A stretch of 64,000 bases of DNA from Syngnathus acus (taxonomy: Eukaryota; Chordata; Actinopteri; Syngnathiformes; Syngnathidae), in assembly GCF_901709675.1 (NCBI RefSeq), contig NC_051087.1:4476001-4540000 (forward strand), in the 5' to 3' direction. Numbering within the stretch: position 1 is the first letter of the stretch; every line of letters starts with the position of its first letter. Both the position numbers and the translations under genes were made by a program. This document shows positions 1 to 11,653 of this stretch, piece by piece. Below the pieces are notes generated by a model, which worked only from the letters and a program-made list of their open reading frames with translations, was not told the DNA's origin and made no database searches.

Positions 1-438
1 AAGCCCATTTGAAACAAAACGTTGCAAACCACTCATGGAAACTCCCGAGCAAACAGTAAATAGAATAAATGGTGAGTTTTGCTAACAAATTCAAATAAGA
101 AAGGGAATCACATTTTGCATTTAAGAAACAGAACATGCTGGGGGGGAATACAGATGATCAAAATATGTTACCTTTGTTTTTGTTTGAAACAAAACATTTC
201 AAACCACTCGTAGAAAACAAAAGACAAATTAAATTGGTGCTTACGCGTGACGGATTACAATTTGGATCCAGCCCTGTAACGTAATTCCAAAGACAACAAT
301 TGACGATGGCTAAAGGAATATTCAGAAATGAAAACGGCAAATAGCGTCTAACAGTCTTTCCTCAAATGTGTACTTTGCACACAGACCAGACCAGAGTGAG
401 TGAGTGATGATATACTTTGCCCTCTTCTGCTTTTGTAG

Positions 439-2265
439 TGCTGGCAACAGTGCAGACAACAGAAGAATGCAAGGGCGACACTGGTGGTGGCTCAGCTGTG
501 ACGTGCAAGCGCAACAAGGGCGAAGACGTCAAATTGACAATCGACGGCACAACTACCGGTGATGTCACATGGAAGAAAGGAACTACTGTAATTGTGGCAG
601 TCACTAATGAGTACGAGTTACATCCTGAGAAAAACAAAATACTGACGATCAAGACCCTGGCAGAAAGCGACGAGGGAACCTACACGGCCGACGGCACCTC
701 ACCAGCGCAAACGTTCCAGGTCCAAGGTTAGATGTTGCAGGAAAGCCGCTGGCCACACAAAAGCTTCTTGTGCACCATTTCCTTCGCACAGGGCACACAC
801 ATGTTTTTAGAATGTGGGAGGAGAAGGCGCGCGCACAGCGACAACACGCACACACTCCACACAGGGAAACTGCGTTTGCAAAATTCTCTTATGCTCAGGA
901 GAAAAGTTGGAGAAAAATGTCCAAAATGTGACCAAAATAGCAAAACATCTCAGCGTCCTTTTCAAAGGGTCCACTTAGCGCCACAGTCTTTGCTGCAATG
1001 TACTTTGCGCACAGACCAGAGTGAGTGATTCTGCTTTTCTTGTGCTGGCAGTGGTGGACTGCTTGGGTGGCAAATCCACCAAACCAGCCGGCCTGTGCCA
1101 GGGCAAGCCGGGTGGCAGCATCAGATTGGGGCTCTCAGACGCAACTGGCAGCTCACTCTCCTGGATGAAGGATGGGACGCCCATTACGACCGGTGACAAG
1201 TACGACGGTCCAGTCAACGCGGCTACCCTGAAGATCAAGGACCTGGACGACGGCGACGAGAAAGAGTTCACGGGCGGCGTCACCGGCGCAATGGAAAAGT
1301 TTATCGTCCAAGGTTTGACGTTGCAGGAAAGCCGCTCGCCACGCGAAAGCTTTTTGCGCACAATCCCGCACGCGCACACACATTTGCAGGCTTGGATTCT
1401 CCTGGCAAGCCACAAAAGAGCAAGTCAGAAAAACAAGAAGGTGCACATGACAGCACCTTAGCCAAATGATTACCAAACATTTTGCTAAATGTACACCCAC
1501 AATCCATCCCGTGTTACCAGAATGTACATCTGCTTTTCTTGTGCTGGCAGTGGCCGACTACTTTGGCACCACGGGAACCGTGCAGTGCCAGGGCAAGCTG
1601 AACGAACCCCTCAAATTGAGAATCTCAGCCGCAGTTACTGGTTCTAAGGTCGTCTGGACGAAAGAAAACGGCGTGCTCCCCACCACCAGCGCGAAAGTAG
1701 GGGAAAAGGAAGAAGGTCTGAAACTCGCGCCCCTGACAGCAGCCGACGCGGGAACCTACAAGGCCGCCTACAACAGCAAGACTGTGTTGTTCGCTGTCAG
1801 AATTCCGGGTGAGTTTGATGTTGCAGGACGATCCACTCACTGGTACGAGAGCCGAAAAGCTTTGACCCGAAAACATTTTGCATTCCATTGGCAGTGGAAA
1901 CCAACCAATAAGCAAGCCCATTCAGCAGCACTTTTTGTTTTACAAACCGCACTCGCAGTACTGCGCGCAAAAGTGTGCGGCAAGTTCAAACGTTGCCACC
2001 TGACCTTTTCCAATTGCCATTCTCCCATTCAGACACCGGTGCGGGCGGCGGCGACACCAAAAAGGAGTCAACTGAGAACGGCAAGGACAACAGCGGCGGC
2101 GGCGGCAGCAGTAACAGCGGCACTGACCAAGTCAATTTGGGCGAGGGCAAGGGCACGGGCAAGGGCGCCGGCGATCACGGCGGCGGCGTCGGCGGCCTGT
2201 CCTACTCACCTGCTCTGCTGGTGACGGTCACCCTGGTGCATCTGCTGCTTCAGCTGGCCGCCTAG
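439..2265 (+). CDS. Three-Ig-domain predicted GPI-anchored protein, gene 1 (5' exon outside window)
   Basis: The exons are 439-726, 1,052-1,312, 1,551-1,808 and 2,033-2,265 (stop TAG at 2,263). Each starts after AG, ends before GT, and has phase 1-1 symmetry typical of Ig exons. By analogy with the complete copy at 23-26.6 kb, the signal-peptide exon lies left of the window. Exons 2-4 each encode one Ig-like domain with the conserved tryptophan, and domain 3 keeps a D-A-G-T-Y motif. Exon 5 encodes a Gly/Ser/Lys-rich stalk and a hydrophobic C-terminal tail with no cytoplasmic residues, as in GPI-attachment signals. The first cysteine of domain 3 is tyrosine here. I do not recognise a named family. 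Surface location is inferred from the signal peptide of the paralogue and the tail; function is unknown. Confidence 0.8.
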
Positions 2266-2304
2266 AAGACAGCAAGCCGAAGGCGGAGGGAGAAAAAGTG
2301 ACCG

Positions 2305-2520
2305 CCAGCCATTGATTGACCACTGCATGCATTCTGCCGTTGATTTGCCACTATAGGCGCATTTAGGCATTGATTAAGCTTCCATTTACCACTGTAGGTG
2401 CATTTAGTTCAGTTTTGCCACTAGGCGTATTTAGTTGATTAAGCTTACCTTTGGCACTCACTGTAGGCGCATTTAATCATTAATTTTTGGCTTAGGTTTG
2501 CCACTGTATGCGCATTTTGC
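2305..2520 (+). repeat. Degenerate short repeats in Ig gene 3' UTR
   Basis: A motif of about 20 bases resembling TTGCCACTGTAGGCGCATTT recurs five to six times, with interspersed TTGATTAAGCTT segments. The same array lies downstream of Ig gene 2 (about 26,640-26,875) and, inverted, of Ig gene 3 (about 49,838-50,073). Spacing differs slightly between gene 1 and gene 2. Confidence 0.7.
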
Positions 2521-2559
2521 TTTCGATTGATAATGCTTCTCTTCCCCCCCCCTATAATC

Positions 2560-2565
2560 AATAAA
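2560..2565 (+). terminator. Poly(A) signal AATAAA of Ig gene 1
   Basis: AATAAA lies about 295 bases after the stop codon and is followed by a T/G-rich stretch. The equivalent signals are at 26,941-26,946 for gene 2 and 49,767-49,772 (minus) for gene 3. Confidence 0.7.
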
Positions 2566-2705
2566 ATCATCAATCCTTGTTTGTTCTGAATGAGCTCATT
2601 CGTAAATAGCGAAGGGTGAAGTTGAATTTCGATTCTGCGAATCCAGAGCTTCCTTCCAATTGTCTTCACTTTTATCCTAGCAAAACAAGGTTGAATTTGT
2701 CTTGA

Positions 2706-3461
2706 CTCTTTAAATTCTATCTCTTTGCTTTATTGCGTTATTTTGTATTTGTATACATCCTATATGTGTTTACGTGGTTTATTTTTCAAGCTCTCTCGAT
2801 TTACACTAACCTTTCCAAGCCACATTGAAGGATGCAAGAAATGATAGTACAGAGAACAGGATGCTCGTTTTGAGTTCTCCATTGCAAACATGCAAACAGG
2901 TCGGGCTCCTCTGAGGGCTCATGCGTGAATCGCTGCCATATCTTTTTTTTTTAGTGGACAAGATAACCAAAGAGTAGAAAACGTCAAGTGGATTCATTGG
3001 CCGCCTACACCGGATTAGCACTTTAGCTGCCACCCAGAAGACGTGCCAGCAATGATGAGGCCCAATGTGCGACGAGAATCAATCGACTTTTGTGTGCAAT
3101 CATTAATCTCGTAGTGTCCATTTTTAGTCATGTCTTTGGGGGTTAGGGTTACTGTTTGTTTGGAAGATTTTACTTTAGAAGCGACTGTTCATCGAAGACC
3201 TCGTGGATTTACATGCAAACAAACAATTCATCTGGAGATCAAATAACAGTGTGCCGAGTGTGCGCTTTCATCCAGCAAAGGAAGTCCCACGTTATTGTGG
3301 CAAAAGTAAGCAAGGTAAGACGTCGAGATGCCTCGACTTGTTTCCTGATGCTGTTTTAAGTCTTCCACAATCATGGGCTGGTTACCTTTGCTGTGTTCAC
3401 AATAAACCAAAAACTCGTTTTTTCAATGAACTGTTTTTCATAGCAGGCTTTGAAAAAAAAA
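2706..3461. other. Intergenic DNA, no gene seen
   Basis: No reading frame here has protein-like composition, and no splice-site series, tRNA or clear repeat boundary was seen. The only notable element is the start of a MITE at its right edge. Confidence 0.6.
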
Positions 3462-4036
3462 ATCCCTCGCATCATCGCGGTTCGTTTATCGCGGCTTTAG
3501 TCCAGTACGGATTTTTTCCCCATCCCCCCAAAATCAAACACTCAAAATTGAACTTCGAAATTGAAGAATTTTTGCACGCAAGTTGCCCACGCGCCAGCAG
3601 AAGGTAGGGAGTGCCCACACAATTGCAGTATGTATACTTGTACCTTTTTATTAAAAACAATCGTTATAATTAGAGTTCTAAAAACATACTTGCAGTAATT
3701 TGTTATATAAAAATTGTTATAATAATAAAAAAAGTAATAATAATTAGTAATAATGAGAAAACACAGTATAAAGAGCTACATGTACACATGTAACACACAC
3801 ACGTATCATATTTATATTTATTCATACATTATTTTCTGTATGTCATTTATACTATGTATTAATATAGAATTTACGTGTTTGAAAGTATTATTTAATGTTC
3901 TAAGGATAACATATGCACTTGTACAGTTTAATATACACATAAAATGATGTACGTTAAAAATGAGTGTGACACGTGGATTTTCACATGTCGCGGGTGGTCT
4001 TGGAACCAATTATTCGTTATAAATGAGGGATTACTG
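3462..4036. mobile_element. Non-autonomous DNA transposon (pogo/mariner-like MITE)
   Basis: The left end reads AATCCCTCG followed by a cgcggttcgtttatcgcgg segment. The right end reads GAGGGATTACTG, preceded by an ATTCGTTATAAATG segment, so the termini are inverted. A shorter element with the same termini lies at 34,269-34,365. There is no transposase frame. The interior is AT-rich with no coding capacity. Confidence 0.65.
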
Positions 4037-4037
4037 T

Positions 4038-4125
4038 ATGTGTATATATATTATATATATTATATATATACTACATATATTATATATATTATATATATAC
4101 ATGTGTGTGTGTGTGTGCGTGTGTA

Positions 4126-4173
<48 letters not shown>
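4038..4173. repeat. Compound TA/TG microsatellite
   Basis: Alternating TATA and TG runs end in an uninterrupted TA tract directly against the 5' end of the adjacent SINE. Confidence 0.9.
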
Positions 4174-4176
<3 letters not shown>

Positions 4177-4528
4177 GCTCGGTGGGGCACTGGGTAGCAC
4201 GTCCGCCTCACAGTTAGGAGGGTGCGGGTTCGATTCCACCTCCGGCCCTCCCTGTGTGGAGTTTGCATGTTCTCCCCGGGCCCGCGTGGGTTTTCTCCGG
4301 GCACTCCGGTTTCCTCCCACATCCCAAAAACATGCTTGGTAGGTCGATTGAAGACTCCAAATTGTCCCTAGGTGTGAGTGCGAGTGCAAATGGTTGTTTG
4401 TCTCTGTGTGCCCTGCGATTGGCTGGCAACCGGTTCAGGGTGTCCCCCCGCCTACTGCCCGATGACGGCTGGGATAGGCTCCAGCACCCCCGTGGGCACT
4501 AAGCGGTTCAGAAAATGGATGGATGGAT
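4174..4528 (+). mobile_element. tRNA-derived SINE-like repeat
   Basis: The head contains an A-box-like segment (GGGTAGCACG) and a perfect pol III B box, GGTTCGATTCC, at 4,227-4,237. A body follows containing TTTGCATGTTCTCCCCGGG and TTTTCTCCGGGCACTCCGG, and the element ends in a GGATGGATGGA tail. This body is very common in teleost genomes (recognised from memory, not searched). It has no coding capacity. Confidence 0.8.
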
Positions 4529-6922
4529 TTAAAGGTCATATGCTGGCAAAGTGATGTTTCATAAAAAAAACTTGCGCGTTTTGATATCGGCCTACCTAAC
4601 CAATGATGAAACTGACCAGTTTGTGACATTACGGCCCAACGTCGGCCATATGTATCAGCGTCACACACTTGATATTTTAAACATAAATGTCCTGATTTTT
4701 TTTTTCTACCCGAGGACATCTACAATATTAATGTAGTTGCATGTCTGGATAAACATGTCTGCCTTGGAACTTGATCCAAATGGTAACTGCAGCAGATTAA
4801 AATGCGTTAGCCACACCCTGAGAACCAAACAATCACAGAAGAAACACAAAGAGTATTTGCTGACTCATTTGTGAGAATCTTTTCTTGCCAATAGCCATTC
4901 ATTCCCCCACTAAATTGAATGTAGGCTCCTCCAAATACAATTAAACAATTTATCCAAGCTAGCTAGCTAGCTACAAACTAGTTTTGTCTGACTTGTGACA
5001 CAAGTGATGTCACAAATAAAATAAAATACAGAAAAAAATCTTTTCACGCAACCTCATTAATGAACTGCCATATTGCTAGTATTTACATAAAGTCAAAAAA
5101 TTTTTTTTTTAAAACCAAACACCAATTGGTTCATGATGCAAATTGAAGCTCGATATAGTGATTCACTATACATTGATGTTATTCGGCGACTTTCCCACAC
5201 TAGATGATTTCATGGCATTATATTGTCATGTCAAGTGGAGGAAGCCCTCCACAGCTTGCCCTGTCGGTTTATCATCCTATCAAAAGTGTTTATTCTTTTG
5301 CTTGGGTAAGAGACAGACGAGAGAAGGAAGGAAGCCTTGCGATTCATGCACACGCCGCCAGCGACGAGACGAGGCAAGATGTCGTGTGTGGTATACGCGC
5401 AAGTGTGTGTGTCTGTGTGCGTGTGTAGATGCTTGTTGAACATCGCAAAATCTAAGCTCTCACATGACACATTTGGGTTGTCCTGTTCTGTTCTCGGAGT
5501 ACGTTCGCTTTAACTTCTCTTAAATGTAAAGCAGACCGACAGTTTGTTTTACTTCAATCTTGAGGGGGGTAAAAAAATAATTCTCATTCTTTAAGGGCAG
5601 AACTCCAGTCGTAGTCTGTGCTTAATGAACCGACCCCTGACCCTTAACTATAATCCCTACACCGTAACCTTAACTGAACCGTCAAAACCGGGTCATTTTC
5701 AAGAATCTACAGAACTTGCTGATCTTTTGAATCAGATGTGCTTAGGAGAGACACTAAAATAGGCAAGACAGCATCTTTCGAGAACTAGACTTGTCTAGCC
5801 GTGCCCTAAAACAACACCTTAACCTAATGCCTGACCTAATCCTAAAGCCATCACAAGGATACTGAAATACAAATGTCCACAACTATATATAAGTCACAAC
5901 CACAAAAAAAAACCAAAAAAAAAACTTACTCGTCTGACTGGTCTTTGGTAGCAGACCATGAAAGGTTGGGGGAAAACATTCCAACTGTGACAAAACAAAA
6001 GATCCCTAACAAAATGCAATAATATTTTCAGAAAATAGATTTTTATGTTTTGTTGAAGCCATACGCACCACCAGCTGTGAAATTAGATGGATGCGGCGGA
6101 GAAAACGAAATATTTTACAGAAGCAAATGAGTGCAAGGGGCCACAGGGCACAACCCTAATCTGTGACTTTAACCAAATAGACACACTGTAAAAATATTTC
6201 CTCCAGGGGATAAATGTGGCTCTGCAGGTAGGAATTTGTGAAACTCCGAAAGGTAAATAAGCCAATAATGAGTCATAACAGACGCAAAAGGTTTTCCTTG
6301 TTTCCGCAACCTTGGCGCGATCAAATAAAAGTCTCGCAAGAACATATGGCCCAGCTCCAAAGCAGCATACCTGCCAGGGAAAGTTTGCAGTAATACTGGA
6401 AATGTTCAAACGGAATCCATTACGGGTCTTGCCTGACAGACGGAAGTCACTTGAAAAAGGGAGAGCTATCAGGGTGGTTTCATCACCTGCTTTCATTTTG
6501 GAAACATCAGCACTTTTGCCAATTATCTGATGTCAGGGACTGACGTAAATCAATTTGCACATTTTGCGCACAACCAATTGGAAATAATCAGTGAAGCATC
6601 AGCAACCTGACCTTGATGCTTTTTCCTTTAAGGCTAAGAATGTGCAACTTGAAGTCATCTGAAGGACTTAGAACGCTTAGAGCTGAGGACCACAGACAGT
6701 CAAGAGGTCAGGATGTACCGCGAGACTAAACAAAACAAAAAGAATCCATCAAATGTTCTTGTTCTCAGTGCACCCTCTTGCATGAGTACCTCTGCGTTGA
6801 ATACAGACAACCAGATCACATTCCTTGAGCCATGATGCTTGATTTTGCAACAAGAGGCAATATTTTATATTTGGCATGTGTCACATTGGAACACCATCAT
6901 CTCGTGGCGACGCCTTAACATG

Positions 6923-6924
<2 letters not shown>
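4529..6924. other. Intergenic DNA, no gene seen
   Basis: AT-rich sequence with homopolymer runs. Frames of 60-137 codons exist but lack protein-like composition, paired splice sites or similarity to families I know. A GCTAGCTAGCTAGC run occurs near 4,960. Confidence 0.55.
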
Positions 6925-6988
<64 letters not shown>

Positions 6989-6993
6989 TGCAG
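6925..6993. repeat. TG microsatellite with GTGC tail
   Basis: About 23 TG dinucleotides are followed by a run of CGTG/CGTGCGTG units. Confidence 0.95.
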
Positions 6994-9097
6994 TTGATCC
7001 GACCAGAAGGCAAGACTCAGTTTTCAATAACAATAACAATAGACTACTAAGAATTGTAACAAGTTAACAACCCATCTAATTGTCTATAGTTATTTATTTA
7101 TTTATTTAATTATCAAAAAGACTCACTGAGACATTATTATGATTCTCGCTTAAATTCACCATATTACAGTGAGCCATGTCGCGCTTTGACTTGAGTGGTC
7201 AAATTGTTCTTTATTTATATTAATAATATATAATATAATATATTATATTATTATTTATAACTGCCCTTCACTTTAAAGTCTGCTTAGTTGAATACACTGA
7301 CACCATACAGTAGTTCTTGAGTCTGGGTATGCATGTCAAGGCAAAAAAAAAAAAAAAGCGACGACACGTGTACTCACACCCGCGTTCACGGATCATCGAG
7401 ATGCCGCAACCTGCTGAACAGGCTTTGTGAGCCAAAAGGAAGAGGAGCTACAAAGGTGTGACAAAGGGCCCAGTCTCAATTAGCTCTAATGTAACACTAA
7501 TTTAGGATGGCCTTTTAAATGTCACTTCTTTCCGTCCGCAAATAAGGACCAATTAATGACTCTTATTCTGACTCACTTTCTAGATTCAAATTTCACTCCC
7601 GAAGGCGCAAGTATGGCAAAGAACGTATTTAACTAGATATTTCATGTATCAGTTCAAATCATGGTCAATAAAATGTCTACTTAATCCTCAGGTCAAACTA
7701 GTGAACTATGATTGATAGCACGCTACACATACACAGTAGAGAAGGTATCTGTAAAGCTGACATGATTTTTGAAGCATAAGTTACAGAACAAAACAAGATT
7801 ATTGTGTTGCCCCATTGCCACTCCCTGTTGATGTTTACTGTGAAAATACAAAACAATAAAAAAGTGAATTGCATCATACATATTTAACTAAACCACATAA
7901 CTTTGCCTTAGCAAAGTCCATTAGCTTAATGCTAACACACAATACAAAACACCAAAAACATGCTAACGAAACTAGCATTGATGTTGCAGTAGTGCAAAGC
8001 TTTTTAATAACTAGTACTCAAACAAAAATGGTAGAAACGTGCAGACAGAGCACACAAAATATTAATTATCTACTGTGAAAAATAATATTACTGCAGCAAT
8101 TGCAAACAAATTTACATGTAGTAGGACAAGCAGGTTAAAAAAATTAATGGAATTAGTATATTGATGGCCAAGGAGTGGACTGAATTATTGAAGATAATTT
8201 AAATTGAAGCGCGCAGGTCACAGAACGAATTAAATTCGTGTCTCAAGGCATCACTGTGTTCAAATAGCATCATGTATTGTAAATTGGTCATTGCAGTGGC
8301 GATTTTAAGTCAAAGCACTGTGCAAATTAGAAGATAGTAGAAAATTATGAATCTAATCAATAAGGCTGATATGATTTATATTTTTCTAATGCATCATGAG
8401 TTGCATAAAGTTTCAGGATGCAACATCATTTGCTGTTTGACACCGACTGTGACTTTTCAAGCCTGCGCATTGCTGGCAACGTTAGTTTCAGTCCAGCACA
8501 TGGAGCCATCTGGACATGATGGCCTCGTCATAAAATACACAAGATTCTGGGAAGGGAGACCAAGTGGGACATGTGGTAAATGGCCAGTACTCAAGGAAAC
8601 TCAAAAAAGTTCAGGCTGAGATCTTCCTGTCAGGAAAGTGATTAAGGGCTATATAAATAAACTTGACAGGTTTGTGTTCAATAAATGCAAATCAACTGTT
8701 GGTTTTCCCCCCACAATAATGTTAAATGACTAGTCTGAGCAATGCAGTTAACCACCAAGCATGACACTCTTAAGGCACTTATTGTTTTTGTTTGCACGAA
8801 TCACTTTTGGAGGCACTCACCACAAACTGATCGTGCGTGGAAATCACCTCTGTGGGTCTTCTGGTATTGTCTGTGAAATGCACTTTTCTTTTTGGGCATT
8901 GTGTTAAATGCTTGCAGCTCCTTTTCCTCATGGCAAAGAAATACGTGTTTATTTAGCTGATTTTTCGAGCTCGTGGATTTAATACGGCGACTTGACATGA
9001 GTCAGGTTCTATATAGGTGGTTGGAACAAGGAGAATCCGGTCACCTTTCAAAATAAAATATCACGGCTGATAAATAAACCGGAAGTGCTTTTTTTTT

Positions 9098-9175
9098 TTT
9101 TCATTCGCGGGGCCCAGTATCGGTCCGCGAGGCCCAGTATCGGTCCACGGGCCGGATTTTATGGACCACTACTTT
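9098..9175. mobile_element. hAT-like repeat fragment
   Basis: Two tandem GGCCCAGTATCGGTCC units are followed by GGGCCGGATTTTATGGACCACTAC. This resembles the terminal region of common vertebrate hAT-type elements. Only a fragment is present, with no partner end identified. Confidence 0.4.
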
Positions 9176-10363
9176 AAATAACATGAGGAGTAGCGTAGGA
9201 GCTCTGTCCATTTGCTTCCGTGAGTCATTGTAAATAATGTGCTCATGAGTCATTGTGCAAAATATAGGACACTTAAAATTGAAGCACTACAATGCATTTT
9301 GGCATTATTATTTTCACCCAGTGTGCTTTGGGTGCTTTGGATACCTTGCATGCTTGCTTTGTGACTACCAACATGCATGACTTTGTGTATTGTATGTAAA
9401 ATAGCTCTGACACAGTCATTCAATTGTTCATATATCGAATTTCAGGCTTTTGTTTGTGGTCTTAAGCAGCCACGTGTTGAAAGCTGTCTAATCTGTCAGC
9501 CAGTGTAAATCAAGTTCACCCAGTCGTTCACAGAAGAGATACAAACACTTGAGCGTTTATCACGTGGCGCATTTACCGTGCGTTTACGGGACAGGGCGGG
9601 GAGAAGGGGGAGAGGCTTACCGAGGTGTTCCTCAGGGTTCGTTGGGTTCTGTTCCCGAGGAAATCTAGAAGCGTCGCAGTGGTAAAAAAAGTCAGTTTGT
9701 TAACGGCTCATTCCGAAGCGATACATCATAGACAATTAAGCAGCAAGCGCGTAATTGAAGTGCAGCGACGCCTGTATTATATGATCCATAATGTGCTTGT
9801 TGCTGGGTGGAGTTCACAACTAATGATGCCCATTAACGACAATACCAAAGAAAAACTGGCAGCGTCTGATCTAATTGATGTAGATGTGGCTGACGCCAAC
9901 ATCCAAACTGCAACATGCAAATATAAGGAGTGTGGCCTAGTGGGTGGCATCGGGAGCTATAACAAATATGTTTTGCATTTTGCTGTGGTATGCTGGCAGC
10001 ATATACGAGGCTCGCCCAGATCTTGAATTCAGGCTGCTAGCGACAGACAAAAACAAAAACAGCAAACAACATCAAATATCATATATTGTCCAACATGGTG
10101 GCTCCCCGTCAATAAAAACTGTTAAATCATCCAAATTATTTTTACGTAAAGGTAATATTATTCAGAATGCCTTGTTTTGACTAGTTCTGGCAAAGAAAAC
10201 ATGTCGTTAGAAAATCTTTGTGGGGGTTTAGTTTTTTAGGGGAAGTCAATGTCCTAAAATTTTTAACAGTAATATTTAGAATGTAAAACAACTACTCTCA
10301 TTAACATTGTGTTTGTAGAATACGATATTAAGCAGCAAAAGTCAATGTTTATCTATCTGAGGA

Positions 10364-10464
10364 GGCGGCCATTTTGCCTTTTGTTGTCGACGAGACATAA
10401 CGTTACAGTTGTGATGTCATTGCGATGTCATTATAAGTCGACAGCAAGTGTCAAAATGGCCGCC
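10364..10464. repeat. Imperfect inverted repeat (fold-back) with 28-base arms
   Basis: The arms at 10,364-10,391 and 10,437-10,464 are near reverse complements, each with GGCGGCCATTTT at the outer side and GTCGAC at the inner side. They are separated by about 45 bases holding two GATGTCATT copies. It could be a small fold-back transposon or a palindromic regulatory site. Confidence 0.6.
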
Positions 10465-11522
10465 CTCTACGTACCACAATCAAAGCATCAATCAAAACAC
10501 TTTGTTTCGACAGGTTGGGCTGCACAGAATATAAAATCTATACATTCATCAATCCATTATCTGAACAATTTATACTTATTACAAAGATTTAGTTACGTTT
10601 GTCAGATATACGATAAAGCAGTGACTCCGAAACCAACCTTTACATGACTTTGCTGTTTGAGATTACCAGGTGTGCCACAGGAAAATAGCCAATTAAGTTA
10701 TTAACTTCCGACTTCAAATCATCACATATTTTTGTTTGTCTATCTATGACAGTGACCTATTGTGACAGAAAGCACAAAAAATTGCCTTTTGACTAAATGT
10801 CAGATGATTTAATTGGACCTACTGCCTTTCATTCCACAGAATAATAGTAGCTTTGTGTTCGACTAGGCACATTTCACATTGCCGGAGCGTATTTTGTGAG
10901 GACAGAGATGAGATTGTCATTACTTTCCCACGCCTATTTTCTAATTTGACACCAAGTAACACTAAAAAAAAAAAAAAATACTGAGGGCTAAAAGTATCAT
11001 GACCTACATTTTAAAGCACAGCAGTGCAGTAGTATTGATATTTTTACTCATGATTTTCAGACTCCAAGGCAATTAGGGATCTTTTTGAGAGTATAAGAGT
11101 AGTATTTCGAGTTTAGCTAACTTTAAGGGCATATTTTAGTGTATTTAAGTCACATTTATTGAATATTGCATACTTTTGGGGCACATTTAGAAGTATTAAG
11201 ATTGTCCACAAACACTCGAGTCTGTTTCACAATCGTAAAATGTAAACTCATGCTGACGTGAAATTTGTCGCCAACAAAAGAAAGGCCGAGTACCAGGTTT
11301 TCTATTGAAATTCAATAAAGGTTGCGAAAGACACAATTACAGAGTGGAATCCTCTTCTTTTTGTTGCGCTTGCCTCACTGCATGACACCTTTCACACACT
11401 CTGCTGCCGAGAATGTCCAATGTTTGCATGCCTTTTTTTCTTTGTTTGCCTTTCCGCAAGCTTCTGCGTGCCAATTGGCTGCGAGTGCGGGGAGGGCGTA
11501 CTCCCTCTCTCTCCAAAACAAG

Positions 11523-11530
11523 CATAAAAG
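11523..11530 (+). promoter_or_regulatory. Candidate TATA box of ras-dva
   Basis: CATAAAAG lies in a GC-richer stretch 124 bases upstream of the chosen ATG. A start about 30 bases downstream would give a short, unspliced leader. Confidence 0.5.
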
Positions 11531-11653
11531 GAGGGCGTGCATCTTCACTGAGACTACACAACGCAGACGCCAGCATCTTATGCTGACCAAAGAGAAGTTG
11601 ACTGACAGTTGGTGACATCCGTCCGTTCAGTTCTTTCCAATCAGGCGTCCAAA

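Larger units (their letters stand above)
1..2705 (+). repeat. Direct segmental duplication, copy 1 (Ig gene 1 block)
   Basis: Bases 1 to about 2,705 align collinearly with about 24,318-27,090 (offset 24,317 at the left end). The similarity covers the end of intron 1, exons 2-5, the 3' UTR and the sequence just past the poly(A) signal, and it stops near 2,705. Non-coding parts are almost identical, while exons 2 and 4 are clearly diverged. The block continues leftward beyond the window edge. It is a tandem-type duplication on the same strand, separated from copy 2 by about 22 kb that holds ras-dva and prpsap1. Confidence 0.93.
6994..11500. other. Intergenic DNA upstream of ras-dva
   Basis: No coding gene is supported. 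Included are AT microsatellite-like stretches (7,085-7,110 and 7,215-7,260), a hAT-like transposon fragment (9,098-9,175) and an imperfect fold-back hairpin (10,364-10,464). Regulatory elements of ras-dva may lie here, but none can be pointed to by sequence alone. Confidence 0.5.

Noticed and set aside
975-1415. Antisense frames of 115-183 codons opposite the Ig exons
   Set aside because: Shadow frames of GC-rich exons; no splice sites or independent protein character.
1466-2224. 252-codon frame running through Ig gene 1 exon 4 and intron 4
   Set aside because: It reads through the splice donor at 1,808 into the intron and then the wrong frame of exon 5; the spliced model gives matching phases and a sensible C-terminus.
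4227-4237. Possible tRNA gene (perfect B box)
   Set aside because: No cloverleaf can be folded around it, and the flanks match a dispersed SINE.
6083-6496. 137-codon minus-strand frame at 6.1-6.5 kb
   Set aside because: No start context, splice partners or family features; treated as chance.
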